A DNA stretch of 64,000 bases from Sphingomonadales bacterium (GCA_017309275.1 JAFKLT010000037.1:35657-99656), one strand, 5' to 3'; counted from the stretch's first letter, positions 52,353 through 61,782 are shown. Translations and numbers: made by a program. The notes: a model not told the origin generated them from the sequence alone.

Positions 52353-54062
52353 ATGCCTTCCGCGCTCGATTTGCGCCTGGAGACCGCATATAATCTGATC
52401 ACGGGTCCGGGTGGCCCGATCCAGGTCGGCTCCGTCGAACGCTCCGGCCTCCAGCTGCCGTTCATTACCAATGCCCCGACGAATCTGGCCGATTACATCG
52501 CCTTTTTTTGTGCGCAGCATGGCGATGCGACCTTCCTGGTCGAAGGCGACGAGAGGCTGAGCTTTCGCCAGGTCTATGCCGCCGCGCGCAAGGTCGCGGC
52601 CGGGCTGGTCGACGGACATGGAGTAAAGCGCGGCGACCGCGTGGGGCTTGCGATGCGCAATGCCAACGCGTGGTGCGTGACCTATGTCGGCATTCTGCTG
52701 GCCGGAGGCTGCGCCACGCTGCTGAACGGCTGGTGGCAGGGCGGCGAGCTTGCTGCCGGGATCGACGATGCCGAGGCGAAGCTGGTGATCGCGGACGTTC
52801 AGCGCGCGGCGCGGCTCGAGGAACCGGGCATCACGCACGGTGCGAAGGTCGTGACGCTCGACATCACCAAGCCGATCGACGAGGCGATCGCGCCGATTTC
52901 CGATGGCGGCAGCGCCGATACGGTGCTGCCGGCCCTGACCGGGCAGGATCTAGCGACCATCCTCTTCACCTCCGGTTCGACCGGCCAGTCGAAGGGTGCC
53001 TATTCACGCCACGAAGCGGTGGTGCAGGCGATCTTCAACTATGTCACCCAGACCGCGAGCATCGTCCACCTGCTGACCGAAGACGGCCAGATGTCGGACA
53101 TCCAGCCCGCGACCCTGATCTGTACGCCGCTGTTTCATGTTACTGCGGAGATACCGGTCTTTCTCCAAAGCTTTGCGCTTGGCCGGAAGCTGGTGCTGAT
53201 GCCGAAGTGGAACGCGGACGAGGCGATGCGGCTGATCCAGGACGAGCAGGTCAACTATTTCGTCGGCGTGCCGCTGATGAGCTATGAGATCCTCGTCAGC
53301 CCGAACCGCAAGAATTACGACCTTTCGACCTGCAAGAGCTACGCAGGCGGAGGCGCGCCGCGACCGCCGGAACATGTGCGCCGCCTGGCGACCGAGATGG
53401 GCGACGGCAAGCCGCTGCTCGGCTATGGCCTCACCGAAACCAACGCGGTCGGTTGCGGCATCATCAACGAAAACTACCTGGAAAAGCCGACCTCGACCGG
53501 TCCCGCATCGAAACCGCTGGTCGATCTTGCGATCCTCGACGACCATGGTGAAGAGCTGCCGCAGGGCAGCGTCGGCGAGGTGTGCATCCGGTCGATCTGC
53601 AATTTCGAGGGCTATTGGAACAACGAGGCTGCGACCAAGGCGGCCTTCTTCGACAATGGTTATTTCCGATCCGGGGACCTCGGCTATGTCGACGCCGATG
53701 GCTATCTGTTCATTGTCGACCGCAAGAAGGACATCATCATCCGCGGCGGCGAGAATATCAGCTGTCAGGAGGTCGAGGCCGCGATCTATGAACATCCCGA
53801 GGCGAACGAATGCGCGGTCTTCGGACTGCCCGACGAGCGCCTGGGCGAATGCGTCGGCGCGGTCGTGTGGATGAAGCCCGGCAGCAGCGTGACCGCCGCC
53901 GACATGATCGCCTACCTCGGTCAGCGGCTCGCGCCTTACAAGGTGCCGTGCAAGATCTGGATGTCGAATGACGCCTTGCCGAAACTCGGCAGCGAAAAGA
54001 TCGACAAGGTATCTTTGCGCAATCGCTATCGTGAGGAATATAAGGCGGAGGTTGCAGCGTAG
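52353..54062 (+). CDS. Acyl-CoA synthetase (AMP-forming)
   Basis: This 569-aa adenylate-forming enzyme of the ANL superfamily has a P-loop [12 protein letters not shown] near residue 207, the acyl/AMP motif [10 protein letters not shown] near 358, [33 protein letters not shown] and the C-terminal catalytic Lys in LGSEKIDK. The last usually reads GKIxK, so the Gly-to-Glu change is unusual but the Lys is kept. It should activate a fatty or aromatic acid to its CoA thioester; the substrate is not predictable. GAGGAG stands nine bases before ATG 52353. It is divergent from lgt and 30 bp upstream of a cytochrome b gene. Confidence 0.92.
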   Translation: MPSALDLRLETAYNLITGPGGPIQVGSVERSGLQLPFITNAPTNLADYIAFFCAQHGDATFLVEGDERLSFRQVYAAARKVAAGLVDGHGVKRGDRVGLAMRNANAWCVTYVGILLAGGCATLLNGWWQGGELAAGIDDAEAKLVIADVQRAARLEEPGITHGAKVVTLDITKPIDEAIAPISDGGSADTVLPALTGQDLATILFTSGSTGQSKGAYSRHEAVVQAIFNYVTQTASIVHLLTEDGQMSDIQPATLICTPLFHVTAEIPVFLQSFALGRKLVLMPKWNADEAMRLIQDEQVNYFVGVPLMSYEILVSPNRKNYDLSTCKSYAGGGAPRPPEHVRRLATEMGDGKPLLGYGLTETNAVGCGIINENYLEKPTSTGPASKPLVDLAILDDHGEELPQGSVGEVCIRSICNFEGYWNNEAATKAAFFDNGYFRSGDLGYVDADGYLFIVDRKKDIIIRGGENISCQEVEAAIYEHPEANECAVFGLPDERLGECVGAVVWMKPGSSVTAADMIAYLGQRLAPYKVPCKIWMSNDALPKLGSEKIDKVSLRNRYREEYKAEVAA

Positions 54063-54092
54063 CCGAAGCGAGCGGAGGAGCGAAGGAGGGAC

Positions 54093-54950
54093 ATGGCCGA
54101 GGCTGACTCTCCTGCCGCTCCGCCGGCGCCGCCGCTGGCTTCGTCCCGGCGCGTGTATCGCCATCGCCTGCCGACGCGCATCTGGCACTGGGTGAATGCC
54201 GTCACCCTGCTCGTCATGCTGATGAGCGGGCTGATGATCTTCAATGCCCACCCGCGCCTCTATTGGGGGCAATATGGCGCGAATCCCGATCGCGCGTGGT
54301 TCGCCATCGGGTCGACGGCCGACACCGGCTATGTGCGCTTCGGCGAGACGCGGATCGAGACCACCGGCGTGCTCGGGCGCTGGACCGACGCCAAGGGAAG
54401 GGAACAGACCTGGGCCTTTCCGGGCTGGGCGACGATCCCGACGAGCTATGACCTGGCGGCGGGGCGGCGCTGGCATCTGTTCTTTGCCTGGGTGCTGTCG
54501 ATCGGCCTGACGCTGTATATGCTGTGGAGCCTGATCGGCGGACATTTGCGCCGCGACCTGCATATTCGCCGCGCCGAATGGTCGCCGCGGCACATCTGGA
54601 CCGACATCAAGGATCACGCGCGGTTGCGCTTCCCCAGGGGAGAAGCGGCGGCGCGGTACGGCATTCTTCAGAAGCTCAGCTATATCGGCGTGATCTTCGT
54701 CCTGCTGCCGCTGATGATCTTCACCGGCCTGACGATGTCGCCGGGGATGGGGACCGCGTGGCCTTGGCTGCTCGATCTTTTCGGCGGCCGGCAATCCGCC
54801 CGGTCGATTCACTTCATCGCGGCGTGGCTGTTGGTCGCTTTCTTCCTCGTGCACATTGCGATGGTCGTGCTGGCGGGGCCGCTGAACGAACTGCGGTCGA
54901 TGATCGGCGGCTGGTTCACGCTGCCGCCTGAAAAAGAGCATGAGGCATGA
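54093..54950 (+). CDS. Cytochrome b/b6-type membrane subunit
   Basis: This 285-aa protein resembles di-haem cytochrome b561/hydrogenase b subunits. A first helix follows RHRLPTRIWHWVNAVTLLVMLMSGLMIF, with further helices at RRWHLFFAWVLSIGLTLYMLW, SYIGVIFVLLPLMIFTGLTMS and SIHFIAAWLLVAFFLVHIAMVVLAG; each has well placed His. A periplasmic loop of about 100 residues joins helices one and two. RBS AAGGAGG is strong. The stop overlaps the next start, which encodes a molybdopterin oxidoreductase, so it is the quinone/haem partner of that enzyme. Confidence 0.92.
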   Translation: MAEADSPAAPPAPPLASSRRVYRHRLPTRIWHWVNAVTLLVMLMSGLMIFNAHPRLYWGQYGANPDRAWFAIGSTADTGYVRFGETRIETTGVLGRWTDAKGREQTWAFPGWATIPTSYDLAAGRRWHLFFAWVLSIGLTLYMLWSLIGGHLRRDLHIRRAEWSPRHIWTDIKDHARLRFPRGEAAARYGILQKLSYIGVIFVLLPLMIFTGLTMSPGMGTAWPWLLDLFGGRQSARSIHFIAAWLLVAFFLVHIAMVVLAGPLNELRSMIGGWFTLPPEKEHEA

Positions 54951-55726
54951 GCGGGATCATCCTCCCGCGTCGCAAGCTGATCGCGCGTGCCGGCGGGCTC
55001 GTCGCGGCGGCGGGCGCGCTGCCGATCCTGGCGGGCTGCGACGCGATCAGCGAGGCGCCTGCGGTGCGCAAGATCCTGTCGATGGGCGAGGAGATGAACC
55101 GCGCGAGCCAGCGCGCACTGATGGATCGCGACGCGCTGGCCCGCGAATTTACCCAGGCCGATCTGTCGCCGGTGTTTCGTTCGAACGGAACGAAACTGCC
55201 CGAGGGCGAAGCCTATGCCGGTCATGTCGCGACGGGCTTTGCAAACTGGCGCGTCCAGGTGACCGGCCTCGTGACCCGGCCGCTGTCGCTGTCGATGGCC
55301 GATATTCGCGCGATGCCGCAGCGGACGCAAATCACGCGCCATGACTGCGTCGAGGGATGGAGCGCGATCGGCGGATGGACCGGGCCGCAGCTCAGCCGCG
55401 TCCTTGCCGCCGCCGGCGTGAGGGACAGCGCGCGGTTCATCGTCTTTCGCTGTGCCGACCGCATCGGCGACGCGCTCTATTACGAAAGCTGCGACATGGT
55501 CGACGCGCTGCATCCGCAGACGCTGCTTGCCTGGGCGTTGAACGGGGAGGTGCTGCCCATCGCCAATGGCGCACCGGTGCGGCTGCGGATCGAGCGGCAG
55601 CTTGGGTATAAGCACGCCAAATATCTGACGGGAATCGAAGCGGTTGCGAGCCTTGACGGGATCGGCGCGGGCAAGGGCGGCTTTTGGGAAGATCGCATCG
55701 ATTATGAATGGTATGCGGGCATCTGA
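54947..55726 (+). CDS. Exported molybdopterin oxidoreductase (sulfite oxidase/MsrP-like)
   Basis: This 259-aa protein has a twin-arginine signal (PRRKLIARAGG) that also ends in a lipobox-like LAGC, so it may be both Tat-exported and lipid-anchored. The sulfite-oxidase-fold molybdopterin domain follows. RHDCVEGWSAIGGWTG has the Cys that ligates Mo, and VFRCADRIGDALYYESCDMVDALHPQTLLAWALNGEVL and GAPVRLRIERQLGYKHAKYLTGIE are the other family motifs. Its start overlaps the cytochrome b stop. MsrP repairs oxidised periplasmic methionines with a haem b partner; the reaction here is unknown. Confidence 0.92.
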   Translation: MSGIILPRRKLIARAGGLVAAAGALPILAGCDAISEAPAVRKILSMGEEMNRASQRALMDRDALAREFTQADLSPVFRSNGTKLPEGEAYAGHVATGFANWRVQVTGLVTRPLSLSMADIRAMPQRTQITRHDCVEGWSAIGGWTGPQLSRVLAAAGVRDSARFIVFRCADRIGDALYYESCDMVDALHPQTLLAWALNGEVLPIANGAPVRLRIERQLGYKHAKYLTGIEAVASLDGIGAGKGGFWEDRIDYEWYAGI

Positions 55727-55768
55727 CCGCAACCAAAACTGCCGGCGGGACGTTCTGGCATCGCGCCC

Positions 55769-57007
55769 ATGTCGATCCTCAGTCCCTTCCTCTCGCGCGT
55801 CATTCGTCACGGCAGGCTGACCGTCATCGACCCCGACGGCGCCGCCGAACATTTCGGCGCGCCGGCGCCGGGTTTTCCCGAAGTCGGCGTTCGGTTCGCG
55901 ACGCGCCGCGCGATGCGCCGCGTCATCCTCGATCCGCGCCTGGGTGCCGGCGAAGCCTATATGGACGGAGAGATGGAGGTCGTCGAAGGCGACATCATGG
56001 CGCTGATCGGCCTGCTGCGGATGAACACGCCCTGGGATCGCGGTGCCAAGCTGAAGGACAAGACCCGGCTCGGCCGATGGATCGAGTGGCTGAAAACCCG
56101 GCTCGCCTCGCTGAACGGCGAACGCCGATCGCGCGCGAACGTCGCGCACCATTACGACATCGGCAACGATCTTTATCGCCTCTTCCTCGATCGCGACATG
56201 CAGTATAGCTGCGCCTATTGGACCCGGCCGGACATGACGCTGGACGAGGCGCAGGCGGCGAAAAAGGCGCATATCGCCGCGAAGCTGGCGCTCCGCCCCG
56301 GGCAGCGCATTCTGGACATCGGTTGCGGATGGGGCGGCATGGCGATCACGCTGGCGCAGCTCGAGGCGGTGGAGGTGCTGGGCATCACGCTATCGGTCGA
56401 GCAGCTCGACCTTGCGCAACAGCGTGCCGAGCAGGCGGGCGTCGCGGGGCGCGTGCGGTTCGAGCTGATCGACTATCGCGAGCTTGCCGCGCGAGAGGTC
56501 GGGCGCTTTGACCGTATCGTGTCGGTCGGAATGTTCGAACATGTCGGCGCCGCGAATTTCGAAACCTTCTTTCGCGCCTGCGCGAACATGCTGACCGCCG
56601 ATGGCGCGATGCTGCTCCACACGATCGGGCGTTTCGGAAAGCCGGGCGCGACCGATGCCTTCACGCGCAAATATATCTTCCCCGGCGGCTATATCCCGGC
56701 GCTGAGCGAGACCCTGGCGGCAAGCGAGCGGAGCCGGCTGATCGTCACCGACGTCGAGACGCTTCGCCTGCATTATGCGGCAACGCTTCGCCAATGGTAC
56801 GCGAACACGCTGGCGCACCAGGTCGAGATCGAAAAGATGATGGGGGCGCGCTTCTTTCGCATGTGGTGCTTCTACCTCGCCGGCGCGACCGCGGCGTTCG
56901 AGAGCGGGGGCATGGGAAATTATCAGACCCAGTTTGCGCGCAGCCGCCACGCGCTGCCGCTGACCCGCGATTATATGGCCGAAGCCGAGGCGCGCTATAC
57001 GGGATAG
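55769..57007 (+). CDS. cfa: Cyclopropane-fatty-acyl-phospholipid synthase family
   Basis: This 412-aa SAM-dependent methyltransferase adds a methylene bridge to unsaturated phospholipid acyl chains. Family motifs: NVAHHYDIGNDLYRLFLDRDMQYSCAYW near residue 130, SAM site RILDIGCGWGGMAITLAQ near 185, GITLSVEQLDLAQQRA, IVSVGMFEHVGAANFETFF and YIFPGGYIPALSE. The N-terminal beta-rich domain (LTVIDPDGAAEHFG) is present. It follows the Mo enzyme by 42 bp. The last 13 bp overlap the 3' end of the convergent DUF1801 gene. Confidence 0.93.
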   Translation: MSILSPFLSRVIRHGRLTVIDPDGAAEHFGAPAPGFPEVGVRFATRRAMRRVILDPRLGAGEAYMDGEMEVVEGDIMALIGLLRMNTPWDRGAKLKDKTRLGRWIEWLKTRLASLNGERRSRANVAHHYDIGNDLYRLFLDRDMQYSCAYWTRPDMTLDEAQAAKKAHIAAKLALRPGQRILDIGCGWGGMAITLAQLEAVEVLGITLSVEQLDLAQQRAEQAGVAGRVRFELIDYRELAAREVGRFDRIVSVGMFEHVGAANFETFFRACANMLTADGAMLLHTIGRFGKPGATDAFTRKYIFPGGYIPALSETLAASERSRLIVTDVETLRLHYAATLRQWYANTLAHQVEIEKMMGARFFRMWCFYLAGATAAFESGGMGNYQTQFARSRHALPLTRDYMAEAEARYTG

Positions 57008-57426
57008 CGTTCGTTCATGACCTCCCAACTCAGGCCGACAAGCTGTTCCAATATATCGAGATTCACGTCGGCGAGCTTGTTGACATAGAGGCAGGCCTTG
57101 CTGGTCTTGTGCTTGCCCAGCTTCGCGAACAGGGCGTCGGCCTCCGCCTGTCGGTCCTGGTAGTCGCCGATCAGATAGAGCGTGATCGCCGCCTTTCGGG
57201 GGCTGAAGCCCGCACGGCACATCGTGCCGGAATGGCCGCTGTCGTAGACATAGTCATAGCTGCCATATCCGATGATCGACGGCCCCCACATCTTGGGCTT
57301 TAGCCCTGTCACGCGCTGGTGCATCGCATCGATGGTCGATGCTTCTTCGCGCCGCCGCGCCTCGGGAATCGCGGCGATGAAATCCGACGTCTGCACCTCG
57401 GTCGCCTTGGTCTTGATCTCTGCCAT
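56995..57426 (-). CDS. DUF1801 family protein
   Basis: This 143-aa protein of the DUF1801 (YdhG/Frataxin-like) fold has VTGLKPKMWGPSIIGYGSYDYVYDSGHSG in the first half and ISLYL-like ITLYLIGDYQDRQAEADALFAKLGKHKTSKACLYVNKLADVNLDILEQLV in the second, both typical. No function is established. GGGAG stands eight bases before ATG 57426; the 17 codons upstream are not needed. It is the downstream gene of the WYL regulator on the same strand (51-bp gap). Confidence 0.88.
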   Translation of the reverse strand: MAEIKTKATEVQTSDFIAAIPEARRREEASTIDAMHQRVTGLKPKMWGPSIIGYGSYDYVYDSGHSGTMCRAGFSPRKAAITLYLIGDYQDRQAEADALFAKLGKHKTSKACLYVNKLADVNLDILEQLVGLSWEVMNERYPV

Positions 57427-57477
57427 CGCCAAATCTCCCACAGCGGGAAGGATAGCCGCTTTGGTGCGCCCCGCCAA

Positions 57478-58437
57478 TCATCGGTGAAGCGCGACAATGC
57501 CCCCGGCAAGCGCGGCGATGCGGCGGCGGAAGCTTTCGGGTGCGACGACTTCGACCTCCGCGCCCAGCGCGATCATTTCGCGCGCGCCATGGTCGCTGTC
57601 CTCGATCATCATTGCCATTTCGCGCCAGCCGTCGGCGGTCGGCGCGCTTGCGCCGGCGACCGCTTCGGCACCGCGCGGCGATTGGGCGGCCAGACGTTTG
57701 CAACCCTCGGCCGAGGCACGAAGGGTGGCGCGGGTCGAGAAGAGCTCGCTCTCGAAGCGTGCCTGTTCCGCTTGCCACCAGCGTGGCAGGTCGAAATCCG
57801 CCGGTCGTTCGAAGATGCTCTCCGCGAGCGTCGGTTCCCGGATGTTCGATACGCGAAAGACACGGATCTTGCCCATGCCGCGCGCCGCGAGATACCAGGT
57901 GCCGGCCTTGAGTATCAGCCCCAGCGGATCGACGCTCCATTCACCGGCGCCCTGCCAGCTTTCATAGTGCATCGACAGGCCGTTCTGATCGAGCACCGCA
58001 CGCGCGATCATGGGAAGATGGGGCAGGGTATCGGTGCCGCGGTACCAGTCTGCCGCGTCGAGATGGAAGCGCGTCGCCATCCGGTCGGCGATCGCGCCGC
58101 CATCGCCGGGGATCGCGGCAAGCAGCTTGTTGCGTGCCGCGCTCGTCGCCGCGCCGAGGCCGAGTTCGGCAGCGGGGCCGGGAAGGCCGATCATGGTGGC
58201 GGCCTCCGCCTCACTGGCCGAAAGGCCGGTCAGGCGCGTGCGATACCCGTCCAGAAGCTGAAATCCGCCGCCGGGGCCGCGGTCGCCATAGACGGGGACG
58301 CCCGCAGCGCTCAGCGCGTCGATATCGCGATAGATGGTGCGCTCCGACACCTCGAACTCCGCCGCCAGGTCTGCCGCCGTCAGCCGCTGCCGCAACTGCA
58401 GAAGGATCAGGATCGAAAGGAGTCGGCTCGCGCGCAT
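57478..58437 (-). CDS. YafY-type HTH/WYL-domain transcriptional regulator
   Basis: This 319-aa protein has an N-terminal HTH-11 winged helix (RLLSILILLQLRQRLTAADLAAEFEVSERTIYRDIDALSAAGVPV) followed by a WYL domain (LGLILKAGTWYLAARGMGKIRVFRVSNI) and a C-terminal extension. WYL domains bind small ligands or nucleic acids and switch DNA binding. A near-perfect palindrome (58461-58477) stands 23 bp before the start and is shared with the divergent secreted-protein gene, so it is probably an autoregulated control of both directions. DUF1801 follows. Confidence 0.9.
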   Translation of the reverse strand: MRASRLLSILILLQLRQRLTAADLAAEFEVSERTIYRDIDALSAAGVPVYGDRGPGGGFQLLDGYRTRLTGLSASEAEAATMIGLPGPAAELGLGAATSAARNKLLAAIPGDGGAIADRMATRFHLDAADWYRGTDTLPHLPMIARAVLDQNGLSMHYESWQGAGEWSVDPLGLILKAGTWYLAARGMGKIRVFRVSNIREPTLAESIFERPADFDLPRWWQAEQARFESELFSTRATLRASAEGCKRLAAQSPRGAEAVAGASAPTADGWREMAMMIEDSDHGAREMIALGAEVEVVAPESFRRRIAALAGGIVALHR

Positions 58438-58460
58438 ATTTTTATCGTAGCAGAAAATAG

Positions 58461-58477
58461 CTGACAGAAATTGTCAG
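58461..58477. promoter_or_regulatory. Palindromic operator between WYL regulator and secreted-protein gene
   Basis: CTGACAGAAATTGTCAG has perfect 6-bp arms around five bases, in the 82-bp divergent gap. The location favours binding by the neighbouring YafY-type regulator; the assignment is inferred. Confidence 0.6.
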
Positions 58478-58519
58478 GATCAGGGGCGTAGACCGGTCGG
58501 GCCACCAAGGGAGCGACGC

Positions 58520-59068
58520 ATGACCCCGATAAATCGCCGTACCGCCATCGCCCTTGGCGCAGGAGCCGCCATGTCCAGCCTGATCCCGCCCGCCGCCGCC
58601 GCCATCAATCCTGCCCCATTGGGCAAGCCCGGCGATTTCGATTTCCTGACCGGCGAATGGCGCATCCACAACCGATTCCGCGAGGGTGAGAAATGGATCG
58701 AGTTTCCCGGCGAGGCCACGGTCGTGGGCATTCTGGGCGGCATCGCGAGCATCGAGGAGCTGCGCATCCCGGCTCGCGGCTTTTCGGGCATGGGCCTTCG
58801 TCTGCTCGATATCGAACGGAAGATCTGGTCCGATCACTGGGTGAACAGCAAGTCGGGCGTCGTCGGCGTCCCCGGCCAGCTCGGCGTCTTCGAAAATGGG
58901 GTCGGCACCTTTCTGTCCGATGGCGAAGGCGACAAGGGCCCGGAACTGTATCGCGGCGTATGGGATCGGATCACGCCGAAGAGCTGTCGCTGGTTTCAGG
59001 GCGTGTCGCGCGACGGCGGCAAGACGTGGGATGACGGCTGGTTCATGGATTGGACGCGGGCCGGCTGA
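58520..59068 (+). CDS. Exported DUF1579-like protein
   Basis: This 182-aa protein has a signal peptide with NRRTAIALGAGAAM (two arginines, so possibly Tat) ending AAAA. The mature part starts GDFDFLTGEWRIHNRFREG, the opening seen in DUF1579-type lipocalin-like proteins. Further beta-strands follow (IWSDHWVNSKSG, GVFENGVGTFLSDGEGD) and a conserved end, WDDGWFMDWTRA. No function is known; related proteins may bind small hydrophobic ligands. It is divergent from the YafY-type regulator with a shared operator, and 75 bp upstream of argG. Confidence 0.78.
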   Translation: MTPINRRTAIALGAGAAMSSLIPPAAAAINPAPLGKPGDFDFLTGEWRIHNRFREGEKWIEFPGEATVVGILGGIASIEELRIPARGFSGMGLRLLDIERKIWSDHWVNSKSGVVGVPGQLGVFENGVGTFLSDGEGDKGPELYRGVWDRITPKSCRWFQGVSRDGGKTWDDGWFMDWTRAG

Positions 59069-59143
59069 TACCGCAAGCCGGTTGCACCGGGGGCAAGGGC
59101 CTGCTAGCCGCGCCCGCGTCTTTTCCGGCCAAAAGGTGCAGCC

Positions 59144-60361
59144 ATGTCCGATTCCATCAAGCGCGTTGTCCTCGCCTATTCGGGCGGCCTCGATACGAGT
59201 GTCATCCTGAAGTGGCTGCAGGTCACCTATGGTTGCGAAGTGGTGACCTTCACCGCCGACCTGGGGCAGGGCGAGGAGCTGGAACCCGCGCGAGCCAAGG
59301 CCGAGCTGATGGGGATCAAGCCCGAGCATATCTTCATCGACGATGTGCGCGAGGAATTCGTCCGCGATTTCGTCTTTCCGATGATGCGCGCCAATGCGCG
59401 GTACGAGGGCGATTATCTGCTCGGCACCTCGATCGCGCGGCCGCTGATTTCGAAGCGGCTCGTCGAGATTGCGAAAGAGGTCGGGGCCGACGCGGTCGCG
59501 CATGGCGCGACGGGCAAGGGCAATGACCAGGTTCGCTTCGAACTGTCGGCCTATGCGCTCAATCCGGAGATCAAGGTGATCGCGCCGTGGCGCGAGTGGG
59601 ACCTGACCAGCCGCACCGCGCTGATCGACTTCGCCGAAAAGAACCAGATTCCGGTCCCGAAGGACAAGCGCGGCGAAAGCCCGTTTTCGACCGATGCGAA
59701 TCTTCTGCACACCTCGTCGGAGGGCAAGGTGCTGGAGGATCCGTGGGAAGAAACGCCCGACTATGTCTATTCGCGCACGGTGAACCCGGAAGACGCGCCG
59801 GACACGCCCGAATATATCACGATCGATTTCGAAAAGGGCGACGGCGTCGCGCTGAATGGTCAGGCGATGTCGCCGGCGACCCTGCTGACCGCGCTCAACG
59901 AGCTGGGCCGCAAGCATGGCATCGGCCGCCTCGACCTGGTCGAGAACCGCTTCGTCGGCATGAAGTCGCGCGGCATGTATGAGACGCCGGGCGGCGAAAT
60001 CTATGCCCGCGCGCATCGCGGCATCGAAAGCATCACGCTCGATCGCGGCGCGGCGCACCTGAAGGACGAGCTGATGCCGAAATATGCGGAGCTCATCTAT
60101 AACGGCTTCTGGTTCGCGCCGGAGCGCGAGATGCTGCAGGCGGCGATCGACCACAGCCAGGCGAATGTGACCGGTACCGTCCGGCTCAAGCTGTACAAGG
60201 GCAACGCCAGCGTCGTCGGCCGCAAGTCGCCGGTCAGCCTGTACAGCGAGCGTCACGTGACGTTCGAGGATGACGCCGGCGCCTATGACCAGAAGGACGC
60301 GGCGGGCTTCATCAAGCTGAATGCGCTGCGCCTGAAGCTGCTGGCGAAGCAGGAGCGGTAA
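59144..60361 (+). CDS. argG: Argininosuccinate synthase
   Basis: This 405-aa enzyme joins citrulline and aspartate with ATP in arginine synthesis. The ATP-pyrophosphatase P-loop [17 protein letters not shown] is at the N-terminus. [17 protein letters not shown] and [16 protein letters not shown] (signature 2) follow, with citrulline/aspartate-site residues in [25 protein letters not shown]. Length is normal. It is transcribed alone; an inverted repeat 13 bp after the stop may terminate it. Confidence 0.97.
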   Translation: MSDSIKRVVLAYSGGLDTSVILKWLQVTYGCEVVTFTADLGQGEELEPARAKAELMGIKPEHIFIDDVREEFVRDFVFPMMRANARYEGDYLLGTSIARPLISKRLVEIAKEVGADAVAHGATGKGNDQVRFELSAYALNPEIKVIAPWREWDLTSRTALIDFAEKNQIPVPKDKRGESPFSTDANLLHTSSEGKVLEDPWEETPDYVYSRTVNPEDAPDTPEYITIDFEKGDGVALNGQAMSPATLLTALNELGRKHGIGRLDLVENRFVGMKSRGMYETPGGEIYARAHRGIESITLDRGAAHLKDELMPKYAELIYNGFWFAPEREMLQAAIDHSQANVTGTVRLKLYKGNASVVGRKSPVSLYSERHVTFEDDAGAYDQKDAAGFIKLNALRLKLLAKQER

Positions 60362-60373
60362 ACACCGCCGGTC

Positions 60374-60399
60374 GGGCGCGCAGGCAGGCATGCGCGCCC
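60374..60399 (+). terminator. Hairpin after argG
   Basis: GGGCGCGC (60374-60381) and GCGCGCCC (60392-60399) with a ten-base loop, followed by TAAATAT. A plausible terminator although the T run is poor. Confidence 0.55.
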
Positions 60400-60771
60400 T
60401 AAATATGGGATAATGTGAAAGAAGGCGGGTCGGGCGCTGCGATAGGGTGGTGCCCGCCCATGCCATTCGACAAATCCTTCGCTGCCTCCGACTTTGAATG
60501 GCAGCCCTGCCGTTTGCGGTTGCCGCGTTTCGGCTTGTTGCTCGGCCAGCATGGCATTCATCGTCGGTTCCTGATGCCGGGACGCTATCTCGTGCGGCGT
60601 TCGCGCAGCTTGCGGCGCAAGCTGTACCGCGCTGACCATGGTTCGAAACTCACATGAGTTCGGGGCGAGCGGGTGCCGGCAGCGAGAGATGGCGGGCGCG
60701 ATCCTGCCGCTGGACAATCCAAATCTTAACGCGTTAGCGTGTTCCCAAATCCTGCGCTAAGGGGCGCCTCC
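60400..60771. other. Gene-free stretch with several palindromes ahead of the aldolase gene
   Basis: No convincing gene. It contains CAGCTTGC-GGC-GCAAGCTG (60606-60624), AACTCA-CA-TGAGTT (60647-60660) and TAACGCGTTA (60727-60736). The last lies 36 bp before the aldolase start, an operator-like position. A minus-strand frame from ATG 60561 has an AGGA RBS but runs antisense into argG and matches nothing I know. The plus-strand frame at 60415 is also unsupported. Confidence 0.45.
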
Positions 60772-61782
60772 ATGACCGCCGTTCGCTTCTTTTCCGACAA
60801 TGCCGCCACCGTGCATCCCGCGGTGATGGAAGCTCTTGCAGCCGCCAATCATGTCGACACGGCCTATGACGGCGATGCGCTCAGCCGCTCGCTCGATGCT
60901 GCCTTTTCGGATCTGTTCGAAACCGAGTGCGAAGTCGTGTGGATATCGACCGGCACCGCGGCGAACAGCATCATCCTCGCCCATTTCGTGCGGCCGTGGC
61001 AGGGTATCCTTTGCTATGAGGAAGCCCATATCGAGGTCGACGAATGCGGCGCGCCGACCTTCTTTTCCGGCGGCGCGCAGCTGATGACCCTGCCGGGTCC
61101 GGGCGCGAAGATCGACACCGACGCGCTGAAACGCCGCATCGCGGGCATCCGCAAGGATGTGCATCAGGTACAGCCGGCCGCGATCAGCATCACCAATGCC
61201 ACCGAATATGGCCTCGCCTGGCGCCCCGACGAGGTGCGCGAAATCAGCGAGATCGCCAAGTCCGGCGGGCTGAAGCTTCACATGGACGGCGCGCGGTTCG
61301 CCAATGCGGTGGCGTTCCTCGATTGCTCGCCCGCCGACGTGACGTGGCGCGCAGGGGTCGATGCGCTGTCCTTTGGTTTTACAAAGAATGGCGCGATGAT
61401 GGCCGAGGCGCTCGTCTTCTTCGGCGGTAGCGGCGGCGCGGGGGTTCGCGAACTCAAGAAGCGTGGCGGGCATCTGCTGAGCAAGGGGCGCTTCGTCGCG
61501 GCGCAGATCCGGGCGATGCTGAAGGACGATTTGTGGCTGGCCAATGCGCGGGCGGCGAACGCCGGCGCGGCGGCGCTCGCGGCGGCGTGCGGCAACCGGT
61601 TGATGTATCCGGTCGAGGCGAACGAGCTGTTCGTGCGGATCACCGCGGAGGAAGCGGCCGACCTGCGCGCCAAGGGTTTCGATTTCTATGACTGGGGTTC
61701 GGGTGCCGCGCGGCTGGTCGTTAGCTGGGATCAGGATGCCGCTGCGGTGGGGCCGCTAGCTGCCGCCATCGCGGCGCTATGA
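60772..61782 (+). CDS. Threonine aldolase family PLP enzyme (beta-eliminating lyase)
   Basis: This 336-aa PLP-dependent fold-type I enzyme resembles low-specificity L-threonine aldolase. FFSDNAATVHPAVMEAL opens the protein; WISTGTAANSIILAHF and LHMDGARFANAVAFL with the PLP-binding Asp follow. The Schiff-base Lys is in DALSFGFTKNGAMMAEALVFF. It splits L-threonine or allo-threonine to glycine and acetaldehyde. ATG 60772 is preceded by AAGGGG seven bases away, so the in-frame start at 60739 is rejected. Its stop overlaps the EamA transporter start (ATGA), implying coupled translation, perhaps amino-acid catabolism plus export. Confidence 0.92.
   Translation: MTAVRFFSDNAATVHPAVMEALAAANHVDTAYDGDALSRSLDAAFSDLFETECEVVWISTGTAANSIILAHFVRPWQGILCYEEAHIEVDECGAPTFFSGGAQLMTLPGPGAKIDTDALKRRIAGIRKDVHQVQPAAISITNATEYGLAWRPDEVREISEIAKSGGLKLHMDGARFANAVAFLDCSPADVTWRAGVDALSFGFTKNGAMMAEALVFFGGSGGAGVRELKKRGGHLLSKGRFVAAQIRAMLKDDLWLANARAANAGAAALAAACGNRLMYPVEANELFVRITAEEAADLRAKGFDFYDWGSGAARLVVSWDQDAAAVGPLAAAIAAL

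Noticed and set aside
52346-52393. 15-codon frame starting just before the acyl-CoA synthetase start, possible leader peptide
   Set aside because: The RBS is only two bases from this ATG but ideally placed for the synthetase ATG at 52353.
60283-60561. Minus-strand 92-aa frame starting MNAMLAEQQ with an AGGA RBS
   Set aside because: It runs antisense into the end of argG, its second half has shadow-frame composition, and it matches no family I know.
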